DNA from: Moniliophthora roreri
Taxonomy: Eukaryota; Basidiomycota; Agaricomycetes; Agaricales; Marasmiaceae
Assembly: GCA_001466705.2 (NCBI GenBank)
Contig: LATX02000195.1
Span: 310,001 to 374,000, forward strand
Direction: 5' to 3'
Length of the DNA: 64,000 bases
A program made the position numbers and the translations under genes. The notes beneath the pieces were generated by a model. The model was not told the DNA's origin and searched no databases. It saw only the letters and a list, made by a program, of their open reading frames with translations. Positions 44,201 to 56,752 of this stretch are shown in pieces (position 1 is the stretch's first letter; each line of letters begins with the position of its first letter).

Positions 44201-47200
44201 GTTGAAAGAGGCAGTTGTTGGTGAGGATCCGCTTCAACTTGTGGGCTTTTTTATAGTCTACAAGGGTCTCTTTTGCATGACAGAAGTCTTCTCATTTGAG
44301 CTGTTCATTCTCCAAAGGAGGATATCCTTTCCAGGAAACAAGGAACCTCATGGGTTTCTTTGTTCTTGGCGAATGTGCAATAATGGCCTCTATCTCATGT
44401 TCCTCTTTGCCTTCTATTAGGTCTGGTGGTGGTTCTAGAAAGTTCTTTCTGTGGACTTCGTTCTCTTTGTAAGGTGAAAGAAGCAAATTGTGGAACATGG
44501 GATGAATCTTCCACTGTTTCGGTAGAGTCAGCCAGTATGTCACTAGACCAAGAATGGTTTCTATGGGAAATGGTCCCTCTCATTTTGGTGCCAACTTCCT
44601 TGATGGGTATCCGATAGACAGATTCTTTCCTTCTAGCCAGACCTTCTGACCAACTTTGAATGGCTTTGTGAATCCCTTGGTTCTGTTCTCCATCCATTTC
44701 TATGCTAACTCCATGAGAGAAAACATTTCTTCTCGGAGTCTTTTGAGTTTGGCTAGTTGTTCTTCCACAGATGGAATAGAGGTTCTCGTAAAGGCGGTAG
44801 GAGGTGGTCTTGGATTGTATCCCATCATGAGGTAAAATGGTGAGAGTTTTGTGGTGGAGTGGGAACAGTTGTTGTGTGCGAATTCGGCAAACAGAAGGAA
44901 TTCTGCCCATCTGGTTTGTTGATGTGAACAGAACATTCGAAGGAACATTTCTAGTTCCTGATTTACTCTTTCAGATTCTCCGTCCATTTGAGGATGAAAG
45001 GCGGTACTCATCATGTGTTTAACCTCCAATAGTCTTTCTAGTTCTCAGAATACCTTTGCTGTGAATCTAGAGTCTCTGTCTGAGATCTTGTCTGGTAATC
45101 CAAACCACTTGTAGACGTTGTTTAGAATCAGAGTCACTACTCCTTCAGCATCAATCATCTTCTTGCAGAGTGAGAAAATTACCCCCTTTGTAGAGGAGTG
45201 GTCCATCACAACTAAAATGGAGTTGTTCCCTTCTGATTCAGGTAAATCAGTGATGAGATCCATAGTGATTTTCGTGGATGGTAACACATCTTTTTCCCCT
45301 TCGATAGGCATTAGAAGTACCTTTGTTGGATGAGTATTGATTTTGTTTCTCTGACAAACTGTGCATCTGTCAACAAAGGTGTTGATAAATTTAGCCATTC
45401 CTGGCCACCAAAAGTCCCATTGTACTTGTTCTATTGTTCTGTATTGTCCTGGGTGGCCCATCATATTGGATTCATGTATTCTTTTGACAATGTCTCTGTG
45501 AATGTTTCCCTGGTCTGGTATGTAACATTTCCCCTTATAGAAAAGAAGTTGATTCCGAATTTCCCAGTCTTCAATTGCCAATTTGATCAGAGGTGGTCCT
45601 TGTTCCAAAATCATTCTTACTGCATTGTTGTAAAGATGTTCCCCTTTTAGGTTTTCTAGAATATCTTTCTGCAGTTTGGTGTCAATTAATTGGATGAAGA
45701 ACTTATCTGGTAAGACCACTACATTGTTATTGTTGTTTTCGTCATTGTCTATATGATCAGGTCTTCTGGAAAGTGCATCTGATTGAGTCATTTTCATCCC
45801 TGGCATGTGAATTAAATGCAGATCAAATTCTGAAAGGAATAACATCTATCGTGCTTGCCTTCAGTTTAGTTTCTGGGCCATCTTAAAGAATGTCAAGTTC
45901 TTGTGATCCAAAAGGATGGTAACAGCATGTTTTCCCCCTATAAGGTAGTGTCTCCAAGCTTCTAGGGCTCGAACAATACTGAGAAGTTCTCAATTGAAGA
46001 TTTTGTAGTTCCGTTCCATTGGTGTGAGAGAGTAAGAGAGGTATCCACATGGGTGCCATTCTCTGTCTTTTCCTAGTTGTCGTAAGACCACACCAGTGGC
46101 CCATTTTGAAGCATTGCATTCTATTAAAAAAGGCTTTTCCAGATTAGGTATAATTAACACAGGTTCAGAGAGGAACTTCCTTTTCAGCACATCAAAGGCT
46201 ACTTGACACTCTTTCATCCATTCAAATTTGACATCTTTCCTTGTTAAGTTGTTGAGAGGCCATGCTAGTTCCAAAAATCTCCTGATGAATCTTTAATAGA
46301 AGTTTCCAAAACCTAGGAAGGAATGGACTCCTTTGACTGTCATGGGAGGTAACCAGTCTCTGATTCCAGCCAGTTCAACAGGGTCCATTCTGATTTGTCC
46401 TGGTTGAATGATTATTTCTAAAAAGTTGATCTCTGTGACATTGAATCTGCATTTTCAGGCTTCAGAAAGAGGTCATGTTGTCATAATCGTTCCAGAACTT
46501 TTCTAGTGTGTTCTCAATGAGTCTTGGCATTGGGCGAGAATATGAGGATATCGTCTATATAGATTACTACCCATCTCTCATCAAGATAGTCAGAGAAGAT
46601 GTTATTTATGAACAATTGGAATGTAGCTGGGGAATTGGATAACCCAAAAAACATGACCGTTGGTTCAAACAGTGCTTTGTTTGTCTTTAAAGTGGCCTTC
46701 CATTGATCTCCATCCTTTATCTGAATATTGTTGTAACCATTTCATAAGTCCAATTTAGTGAAAATCTTTGCTCCAATGAGTTTGTTGACCAGATCAGAGA
46801 CCAATGGTAATAGGTAGGTGTTTTTCATGGTCTTCTTGTTGAGTTCTCAATAGTCTTGACACAGTCAGAACACTCCCTTCTCCTTTTTCAATACAAAGAA
46901 GAATGGAGAAGCCATTGGTGATTTTGATGGTTGAATGTACCCCTTTCAAAGGTTTTCAGCAAGGAATTTGTCCTGAAGTTGTTGTTCCATTGGGGATAAG
47001 GGGTAGATTTTGCAATTGAGAGAGTCTTCTCCAGGTCAGAGGTCAATAGTGTGGTCATATGGTCAGGATTCTGGGAACCTTTCAGAAGCATGTTTTTCGA
47101 ATTGTTGTTTGTAGTTATGAAGGTATTTTGGAACTAATTCTTTGATAGGTCTTTCTGTCTGTGTGCAAGAGTCTGAGAAACCAACATTTTGGTTTGGATC

Positions 47201-47694
47201 AACACTTTGGGTTCTGTTGTATCAAGTATTTCTTGGAAACAGTGGATTTTAATCTTTCTTTTTGGAGGAATTTCAATCTCACTGCTGTTCCAGTCTATTT
47301 TCAGGTTGTAATATCGTAACCAAGGCAATCCAAGGATGATCTTTTCTCCTCTGAGGCCAGAGACTATAAGGTCCTCAGTCATCTTTTGTTCTCCAATTTG
47401 GAAGGTGACATGGACCCTATGCATAACATAAGCAGAGGTATTTGGAGTTCCATCTATGTTGAAAACTTTTATTCTTTTTTGGAGTTTGAAGAGTGGAAGA
47501 TGTAACTTTCTTGCTGTAACTTGGCTAATGAAATTTCCTTCTGCTTCCAAATCTAGAAGAGCTAGAATTTTGACGGTTTCCTTTCCAGTGTGTACAGCCA
47601 GTGGAATATATATAGAATTTCGTTCCATCATGGCTTTTACAGTAACACTAGGAATATGAATAGGTGGGAGAGACATCAAACTCAACTGCCACAC
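44193..47694 (-). pseudogene. Chromovirus pol: protease, RT, RNase H, integrase, chromodomain
   Basis: Sense order is: retropepsin-like region at 47,694-47,134, where the active-site Asp-Ser-Gly is read as Asp-Leu-Glu in ALLDLEAEGNFIS and so is lost; reverse transcriptase with VVIYIDDILIF near 46,560; RNase H with FEWMKECQVAFDVLK near 46,230; integrase with the HHCC part ending CTVCQRNK and core motifs TMDLITDLP, SDRDSRF and AFHPQMDGESER; and a chromodomain with EHEIEAIIAH and PMRFLVSWKGYP near 44,320. Several in-frame stops and shifts break the reading frame. The chromodomain identifies the Ty3 chromovirus branch, which targets heterochromatin. Confidence 0.88.
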
Positions 47695-47819
47695 TAAAAA
47701 CCCTCTTCTTCCATCATATTCAAGATCTGGAATTGATCTCCATTAGATTGTTCCCTATAGATTGCTTTGATTCAATTATACACATCTCTAGGGGTTATCT
47801 TCTCATTTATTTCCTTCAA

Positions 47820-48995
47820 TTCCTTCTTCCTTTGTTCGTTTGGCTTGGTCAGACAATCTCAACTAATATGTCTGTGCTTTCCACATCAGAAACAAAGACA
47901 TTTCTGGCAATAATCAGCTGCCTGGGCATCAGAAAGGTGTTTCACCTTTATGGCAGGTTTAGCTGCCTTCTCTACCAGCACCTTGGCTCCTCCAGGAATA
48001 GCTTGCTTGGTAAGCCACATGTTGTTGTACTTCCTGGCCCAATCATACCATCCTTCTATGTCTTTGGGTTGATCTGGAGTAGAAAGACAAGAACTGAGAA
48101 GACCTGGATTGAGTCCAGCCATGAAGTGATCAATAAGCACCTTGTCATCATATTTGGTGTCTTTGGTGAGCAGGATGAAGTCTGTGATATATTCATCAAT
48201 GGGGCATTTGTTCTGTTTCAGGTTCTTCATCTTGAGCTGAGTGTTGGTGCTGGAATCTACAGGTTTGAAGGCTTTATTTAATTCTGCAAGGAATTCTTCC
48301 CATGTTTCCACATGAATCTGGTCTTCTGGTTTCATGTCAGGTGGTTCCTGTTTCTTTGCTTCCAATGAAGCGATGTATTCATTGTTCTTCACTTGCATCC
48401 ATTTGCTAGTGGTCCCAGCCTTCATATACAATAGCATGAATAAAATCTTGCTTTCATTGGTAGAATACATATCTTTGTTGGCTCATAAATAGAGCTTCAC
48501 TTCTGTGAGGAAGCCATTGGCCTTGTCAGGAGATCTGTTATACTCAGTGGGAATGGTAACCTTGTTCTCCTTCTTCTTGTCAGTCCTCTCACTCTGGAGG
48601 GCTCAGAGCGCTGAGATCAAATCCTCGAGTGATGCTCCAGTTGGCTGGGTCAACATGGTATCTAATTCTGAGGGTACAGAAGAGTCTGTATTTGAATGTA
48701 AGGGTGTTGAGATGTCTGGTTCCATTCTGCTGGTTCTGTCTTGCTCGTTCAATGGTGATATCAAGTTCTGGGTTCCAACTGGATCTGACAGTGAAGTCGG
48801 TGTTGGGGTTTCTGTTTCTGGGCTCAGTACCAAATCACTGGTTAGCCAAGGCCTCTGTGAGTTGTGGGAATTGCTCAGGGTCGATGTTCTCCTTTCTTCA
48901 GCTGGCTCTCCTAAGCCTAGTCTGGGTTCTAGTCTTGGGGTCAACAGGTCTGTGATCAGGTCTGTGGTGTCAATGTCTGGGTTTCTTATCTACTC
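47820..48995 (-). pseudogene. Chromovirus gag
   Basis: The frame reads a Ser/Thr/Pro-rich N-terminal part, then the retroviral-type gag core with ETWEEFLAELNKAF and PIDEYITDFILLT, and a CCHC zinc knuckle near 47,870 that is interrupted by two TGA stops where Arg codons would be expected. Each is a single C-to-T change from CGA. The exact start is not clear because stops also occur upstream of 48,944. Confidence 0.8.
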
Positions 48996-49174
48996 CTTTC
49001 CTCTGCGATGAGGACTTCTCTTTGTATCTGTTGCTCAAATGTGAGCTGGTCAACTGGAGTATTAAGAAGAAAGTTTCTCCTCTCTTCATAATCGATTCTA
49101 TCCTCAGCTCTGCCTTGCCAATATCCAGATGTGGTTCCGGTTGGAGATGCCTGAACCTTGAGAGGTTGGCAAGA

Positions 49175-49186
49175 TCAGCTTGACCT
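49175..49186 (-). promoter_or_regulatory. Putative self-complementary primer-binding site
   Basis: Two bases inside the 5' LTR, the sense strand reads AGGTCAAGCTGA. Its exact reverse complement, TCAGCTTGACCT in sense, occurs in the LTRs at 49,326-49,337 and 42,872-42,883. In the LTR it lies about 32 bases after a GTATTTAAAT TATA-like motif (49,361-49,370), where transcription should start. This is the arrangement of self-primed elements such as Tf1. Confidence 0.65.
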
Positions 49187-49188
49187 AA

Positions 49189-49580
49189 TGTTATGCAAAG
49201 GCTTTCACAATAATCACTAAGTTCAAGTTTGAAGGTTGTTTGCAGATTCCAAAGTCAATAGACTTGGACAGATGACTTAGGAACAGTGATAGACATGAAA
49301 GACAATAGTTGATAAGGTTTCAACCAGGTCAAGCTGAAGAAGCTTGATGGTTGATCTTTGATTTAAATACAAAGACTTCTAACTAATGACTAAGTACTCA
49401 GAGCTAAATATAGCTATGATGAATATGTCTACTAGTAAGTCTAAAAGGCCATTGGTTAAATAAATAAAACTAACTGCGCCACAGCAGTCTGAGTAAGAAA
49501 AAGAAGTGTATATAAGTAAGAAAGAAGTATATATGAGTAAGACTGAGGAAAAGATAAGTAGTCTGAGGGGAAGTGTAACA
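49189..49580 (-). repeat. 5' LTR of the chromovirus
   Basis: The 392-base repeat starts TGTTATG and ends GTGTAACA on the plus strand. It contains the TATA-like GTATTTAAAT in sense. It is followed by the second target duplication GGAGA at 49,581-49,585. Confidence 0.92.
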
Positions 49581-49585
49581 GGAGA

Positions 49586-51060
49586 GGGATGTGGGTTCAG
49601 GTGATACAATATTCACTTTTTGAAGTTTCCCTGTTATCTATGTATTCTGACAGTAGATTTTAGGTGAAAAGTGAATAATCAGGTTTTTGGAGAAGACAGA
49701 GCGAAGGAAAGCCCAATGGGCCAACGCCAAGTGCTGAAAACAAAGACTGAACCAGCTCACCTAAAACTACACTCAATCACCATTCAAATTGCTAAATCAG
49801 GTTCAATCAATTGCAACTACTTGCAGATACTTCCATTCACTGAGCAGATGTTGAAAAGGGCTGATTTGTTAAAGGTTGAATGAATTGATGAAATTAGACA
49901 GCTTCTGAGTAAAGGCAGAGAAAGCAGAGAAGACAGGTGTTCTACTGTTGACCATCATGGATGAGAAGAAGTTGAAAGCAAGGTGAGTAGATCTAGGCCC
50001 ATTGCATCCCAGCTCAGGCAAATTGGGTTTAAACGAGGATCATTTACACAAGTGTAATCATAGGAGAGTTCATCACCTCATGCTCATGCTCTAGTCCAAT
50101 TCACCATCTGTAATGGAATGGTGAAGAACCCAGACACGTCACTGATTGCCACAGTCAATGAGAGTCCTCATAGTTATCGAGATTTGATATGTTTCCAGAG
50201 CCATTGAGGCTCAATCAAGTTTTAGCATTCAATGCATATACACTAACACTCACACCTGGCAGTCCCCTAGTTTCTTCTTCTTGTCCACGAGGTGAGTACC
50301 TTACTAATCTACTGAATGTATGGTTCATCTCATAGCTTCTTCTTGTCCACCAGTTTGTCCATCAGTAACGCCCTAATATGTGATGTATTTTGGGCCTCCT
50401 GGCCCATTGTTGCTAAAACTAATTGCATAAGAGACAGAAAACTCATCTCTTATACAATTGGCATTGGATAAGATATCTGATGATGCACCAATAACACACT
50501 CAATGTTCTCTATATATGGTAACTGGCACCAAAATGGAGGCAAGGCCCTCTAGATTTCTGTAAGCTTGAGAGAATGTGATGTTATATGGTGTAGTAGGAG
50601 TACTGGAGGTAGCGGAGGGTAGATCCATGGTGTTTGGCAGTGTCTAGCATAGCCTTGTAGAGTAGCATGCAGCAGCAGGTCACAATGACACCAACGATGA
50701 GAATGACTTCGTCATCTTCTTTAGCTCTGCCTATGTTATAGTGGTGATGAGAGCAGATTCACACACACATTCCATCAGTCCATTTAAAGTTCAGTACACC
50801 ATGTTCACCACACTCTAAGTCCAATATGTCAGAAGACCACCCACCCATCAGATTAGTTCCATATCAGTTCTCATTACTAGTACACCCTCATGTTTACCAC
50901 ATTGGCTTCCATACACCCCAATCCAGACCAATCCTATGAGTGGCCACGACTAGAAAGCCCACTCAGTAGTGAATCATCATTATCATTGAGCCCAACAAGC
51001 CATCAGTCCTCTTGCCCACACCCATCACTAGCACAAGCGGATCGAATATGTTCTTGAAGA
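49586..51060. other. CpG-poor region between the two retroelements
   Basis: No gene is seen. It includes a diverged copy of the DNA left of the first element (49,620-50,350) and the 142-base repeat at 50,591-50,732. The right end is probably the leader of the second retroelement, but I could not find its 5' LTR. Confidence 0.45.
50591..50732. repeat. 142-base direct repeat, CpG-decayed copy
   Basis: It matches 59,082-59,223 nearly base for base. Of the eleven CpG sites visible in the right copy, eight read TG or CA here, for example GCATGC against GCGCGC. Confidence 0.85.
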
Positions 51061-51099
51061 TCTTGCTCCACACCAGAATCATTTATCCTATGCCCAGCA

Positions 51100-52310
51100 T
51101 TGTGGCCTACTGAAATGCCACAAGCTCACATGCGAAAGCCCTTAAAACCAATGCCTGAAACCATGGCTTCAAAAGAGCAGGAAGAGGAGGAGCCCAGCAT
51201 GGCTGTGGACTTCACCAAGATAGAAAAGTTCAGTAGAGAGCTTGACGAGAAGATTAGCATAAAAGATTGGTTGAAGAACGCGAAGTTAGAAATGGATCTA
51301 GCCAAGATACCAGAGAACAAGAGAGTAGCAATGGTAGAGGTGTTACTCATGTCAGATAGTCCAGTGGAAGAGTAGTATTTGGAAGAGTTGACAGATGAGG
51401 AGAAAAAAGGAGGTTGGGAAGAGTTCAAGGTGGCATTCCTGGAGAGGTTTGGAGGAAAGAAGAAACTGAAGATAACAAGGGCAGACATAGAGCAAGAGCT
51501 GCTAGACATGGTATTAATAATGGAGGATCTAGCACAAACTGGGGACAAACATGTCAAGTTTATGCAAAACTTACTCCTCAGAGTGAAGAGAGCAAAGATT
51601 TAAAGCACCTCATCAAACATCATTGCAGTCCAAAAGAAACTCCTGTATATCATCCAAGAGAAGCTCTCAGAGGACTATGAGAACTGGACCGACTTCACAA
51701 AAGCAATCAAGGGCATCTCAAAATTACACATTTGGGAGAGCCTAACAAAAGAGAAGGAGAAGAAGGAATGAGAACAACAACTACGTGCTCAGATCATGGC
51801 AGATGTAGCCAGCCAGCAACGAGTTCACTCCACTCTGCCAAACAACCAGTGCTCATTCTCAGACATTCCTACATGTGGCATTACCAATGCCATGCAGAAT
51901 GCCCAAATCCAGTCTCCAGCAAACCCCTGAGTGTAGTCTTCAGCACAGCCCCACCCATGGGTACATGTCTCTTTGCCAATAACAGATCCCTGAGAGCACC
52001 AGTCCAGCTCACTGAAGAACAATGACAAACACTCCAACAAAATGTCACAACCTTGCAGCACCACCCAGACACATCTGAAGGTCACAGAGCTTATGTCCAG
52101 CAGGTCAAGGAATGGGGAGAACAGCACAGAGTAAACGCTGAAGTCACATATGCAACACCATTTCCGCTTCGACCAGGCATGCAACCAGTCTGCTCAAGGG
52201 AGTGTTAGAAGTGTGGAAAAGGTGGCCATGCATTGAGAGATTGCCCACCGAACTCACTCAAAGTACTACCAAATGAGAAGGAATGGCATAGAGTGTGTTG
52301 GGAAGGGTTG
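51100..52310 (+). pseudogene. Gag remains of the second retroelement
   Basis: A helical gag-like frame with EKFSRELDEKISIKDWL and WEEFKVAFLERFGGKKKLK is interrupted by a TAG after SDSPVEE. A CCHC zinc knuckle with CGKGGHALRDC follows at about 52,215, also preceded by a TAG. Confidence 0.7.
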
Positions 52311-52414
52311 AGAGGGCCTAACAACTGAAACCAGATTCAGAATGTCACACCAATGTTGATCATCAGCCAAACTGGGGAGGATCTATCAAGCCTCCTCAGT
52401 AACGAGTATGTTCA

Positions 52415-55400
52415 ATGGTATCAGGGAAACAGGGAAGGGTCAGCATAAACAGCAACCATACAACCCTAGTCAATTCTGATGGACTCACATGTACATACAT
52501 CAATCATGAACTCAATGTTTTTGACATTTATCCCATGCAGTCTGACAGAAGCCGAAAATCAGTTCCATTTCTCACCATGTTACAGCTCACCAATGCAGAA
52601 GGGCATATTTATAACATACAAGCAAACATAGACGATGGTGCAATGACCGCTGCAATCAACATAAAAGTGTAGGAGCATATCAAGGACTAGGTTAAAGGCT
52701 AGTTGCCCTCCCAAAAGCAGTTCCACATAGCAGATGGAAGAATAGTACCAGGAATTGCAAAGTGGAAAGGTTGTGTTCAACTGAGAGGGGGAGTAAGAGT
52801 AGAGACAGAGGCAGAGGTGTTTGATAGTGGAGGAGGATGGAAATTCCTATTCGGAAAACTGCTACTAGAGCTCTTTGAGGCAATTCACAACTATGGGAAT
52901 GATGTAATATCAGTTCCTAATGGAGCAAGCATGTTAGAGATACAGAGTGAAAACTGCCATAAAGAGAAAAAGCACAATACTAGCGGGGAGACTGTGGCAG
53001 CAGATACTCCACTGAGCAGGGAAGTCTTTCACACCTCATGCACAAGTAAAGACCAGATACCCACCGAAACCATTCCAGACCATATAACACAAAATAGACA
53101 CAACCATATGGAAAATAACACAGGAGAAGCAGGGATAGAGAGTGGCAGGGAGGAACAAGTACAGGAGGAAGAAAAACAAGCAGAAAAACAGGTCCAGTCA
53201 GACAAGCGCAGAAACTCACTGGGGGGAAGTAGTGCACCCCCCTCCAGAGGAGTCCTCAACAAGGAATTTACTGAGATAGACACACAAACTCACATGATAC
53301 CCAATGCAGACCCAAAGAGAACCCAAACAAAAATGCAGAAAGTGATGATAGAAGAAGTAGAGGATGAAGACGAGACCTGCAGAAAAAAGAGAAACCAAAT
53401 GTGTGCAAACTCAGTGGAGGGAAGTAATGCACTCTCTTCAAGGGGAGTTTCATGCTCAAATCTGCAACCAGAACCATCTCATGTAACTGACAATGAAACA
53501 CTAGAAACTGTTCCTGTGTGTGTCCTTGACAGCTCAATGGAGATAGATCAGACAAACCCAAGTCATGATCTCATACCCAAAGAGATGGATACAGATGGAA
53601 AACCAAACATTTTCACTCGTAATGATGGGCCAGAAGGTGCACTCCGAAGGGAACAGATACAGAAGCTCTTGAAGCAAATCAAGATTGGCAATAATCTAAC
53701 ATTAGCTCAAAAGCAGTAAGTCACAAACCTCATCACCACCTATGCAGACTGCTTTGCACTCTCAGTCGGAGAGGTTCGCCATGTTCCTGGAGCAGTCCAC
53801 AAGCTCAATATTCCAGACAATGCTACTTTCAGCAAAAAAAGTACAACAAAAACCGCTAATGCTAGCACAATGGGCATACCTCTATGAGAAGATCGACGAA
53901 CTCATAGAGGCAGGTGTTCTAGAACAGTGCAATCCTAGCGAGGTGAAGTGCATATCACCTCTTACAATGGTGAAGAAAGCACATGATCCATGGCAGACTT
54001 ACAATTGAGGAACTCAAGCATCGAGTTAATGATCAGTGCATAGCAGCAGGACTGAATCTGGTGTTTGAAGGACTTCTCTAGCAAAATGAGGTAACTAGTG
54101 AACACACATCTGAAAAGCTGATGCCAAAGCAGAAGTGGTGAATATGCCAAAACTTCGCCAAAATCAACTGAGTAACAGAAATTGCGCCGATGCCACAAGA
54201 TGACATTAGAGCAAAACAACAGGCTCTCAGTGGCCACCATTGGCTCAACCTCATAGACTTTGCCTCAGGGTTCTATGCCATGGACATTGACCCCAAATCC
54301 AGACCATACACTGCATTCTATGTCAAAGGAAAAGGATATTTCCAATGTGCCAAAATGCCATTTGGGCTAACAGGTGCACCATCAACATTCGCACATATGA
54401 CCGCAACCCATCTACATGACTTCATTGCAGATGGAACACTAGAGCTGTTTGTTGATGACGGAGGATCAGGCATGGACGAGTTTGAGGAAGGAATAGAGAA
54501 ATTAGAGAAAATATTCAAGCAGGTTCAAGAGCGAAATCTATCCCTTTCCACCAGCAAATCCGAGTTCTTCATTACAGAAGGAATCTTTGCAGGAGGAAAA
54601 GTTGGTCCAAATGGCATCACCAGACCCTGCAAAGCTCACAGCAGTTGTTAACTGGGAGCAGCCAGAGGATGCGCTCAATCTATCATCCTTCTTAGGAATC
54701 ACTAGTCACTTCTGTGATCTAATCAAAGGATATGCACAGATAGAAGGCCTGTTACAAAATCTTCTCAAACAGGTCTCTCTCAAGCCCAACTGCAGTCGTA
54801 TGGAATGGAGAAACACCTATAGAAATTTCAAACTTGACAACACTCGCTGGAAAATGGAACACATAAAATCATTTATTGCCCTCAAGCAAGCATTAACGTC
54901 AGAACCCATACTGTGATTGCCATGATGGGATGGGTCACACTTTATTGTAACTACTGACAGTTGTCAAGAGGAATTTGCAGGAGTGCTAGCCCAGCACTTC
55001 ACAACAATGCTTTCAAATGGCCAAAGTGTTACAAAGATCCACTCAATCACATATGCTTCTAAACAAACATCATGGTTAGAGAAAAAATACCAACCATTCC
55101 TACTTGAGTTCACAGCCCTCAAATTCACATTAGATAAGTTCTCAGACACAATTTGGGGTTTCCCAGTTGAGATCGAGACTGACTGTCAAGCCCTCTGAGA
55201 TGTACTTCGAAATGACAAGCTAAATGCAGCACATGTGAGATGGAGAGATGGAATACTCACACATCAAATTGTCAACATCCAGCATGTCCCAGGAAAGCTG
55301 AATGTAGTAGCAGATGGATTAAGCTGAATATGGGATGGACAAAGTGACGCAAAAGAGGGTGATGGAAGTGAATGGACAGTTAGCAAGAATTGGGAGAGCG

Positions 55401-56752
55401 AAAAAGGGCTCATAAATGACCTCTTCCAGGTAGCAATGGAATCTATGCCATATATGACACTGAAAGAGCATTTCAAAAAGGAGCCCATGTTTCTAGAGGT
55501 CATAGTGGTGCTAGAGGGTCTTCAAGTCGATGGAACAGTCAAAGAAAAGAAGCGGGCATGACACAGAGCCTCTGAATATATGATAGAGGACAAGAAGCTG
55601 TGGCAGTTAGTTTCATAGAATGGGTCTCAAGGATGTTTGCAGGTAGAGTGTGTAACAAGAGAGGAGGCAGTGGTCTTAGCAAAAGAAGAACATGCAAAAC
55701 ATGGTCACTGGGGTAGAGATTTGGTGAAGATAGCGCTACTGGACTGACTCTGGAGCCCCAGATTAGACAAGTCTATCATTATAGCCATAAGAGATTGTGC
55801 ATACTGCAAGAGCTTTGGTGCAGCTCACTTACATGCATTGTTACAGCCAATCACCCATTGTCATCCATTTGAACTCATTGTGGGCAACTATCTATCCATG
55901 ACAAAAGGTAAAGGGGGTTATCAGACAATTGGCCTATACCTTGACATGTGCTCACAGCATGTATGGGGATTCAAACACAAAATGCACAGTACTGCAAAGA
56001 CAACTATATTGAGTATGGAACGCATATGCACTGATTGGAAATCCCCAGAAACCTTCATAACAGACAATGGCATGCATTTCAAAAACAAAGAAGTAGCAGA
56101 GTTCTGCAAAAACAAGGGTATAAAGCATCACACCACCCCAGCCTATGCACCATGGGTGAATGGGCTTGTCAAAGGCACCAACCACATTCTCCTGCATGTT
56201 CTAGCCCGACTCTGTGCCCCAGAACTTGGTGAGGATTCAGAGGAGCTCAAGAAAATTGACAAATTTGACAAGCTCCCAGTGAAATGGCCTGACTACTTGG
56301 AGGAAGCCATAGAAGCACTCAACAACTGTATCCTACCCTTATTCAAATTCACCCCAAAGGAACTCCTGCTTGGAAGTGTTGTAAACATGCCAGAAACACC
56401 ACTGGAAACTGCAACAGCAGCTCTTATGCCATGAGAGGCCACAGTACACATGGCTTACATAGCCCAACAAAATATCACTGGGTATGACAACACCATTTGA
56501 CATGCACTAAGACAGAAGGCAGCATTCAACTGACGAGTCCTGGCCAAACACCCTGGCAAGGTGATATTCCAGAAAGGAGACCTAGTGCAAGTCCACCGTA
56601 ACTCACTAGAGAACACACATAAGGCAGATCACAAACTTTTAGCAAAGTGGTCAGAGCCAAGACAAGTTGTGAAACGCAATGTGAATTCATACACTCTCAA
56701 AACTACAAAAGGCACACCTATAGTAGGAGATGTACATGCAAGACAACTTTGA
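52415..56752 (+). pseudogene. Pol remains of the second retroelement
   Basis: The protease region has NIQANIDDGAMTAAI. Between 52,703 and 53,719 lies a long Glu/Lys/Thr-rich linker that is still open for over 330 codons. Reverse transcriptase shows FYAMDIDPKSRPYTAF, KMPFGLTGAPSTFAHM and the catalytic LFVDDGG. Integrase spans about 55,680-56,750 with an HHCC start and TDNGMHFKN in the core. The first catalytic Asp position reads Asn (VGNYLSM) and the Glu position reads Lys (VNGLVKGTN); both are G-to-A type changes. An acidic tail rich in Glu and Asp follows at 56,774-57,000. Confidence 0.78.

Larger units (their letters stand above)
42736..49580 (-). mobile_element. Ty3-type chromodomain LTR retrotransposon (chromovirus), complete but decayed
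   Basis: A 6,845-base element on the minus strand is bounded by 391-392 base LTRs that begin TGTTA and end TAACA, with the 5-base target duplication GGAGA. In sense order it carries gag, a retropepsin, reverse transcriptase with YIDDILIF, RNase H, integrase and a C-terminal chromodomain, then an additional ORF before the 3' LTR. Frames are interrupted by stops that are mostly C-to-T type, for example two TGA codons in place of Arg in the gag zinc knuckle. The primer site appears to pair with the LTR itself. It is not expected to be mobile by itself. Confidence 0.93.
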
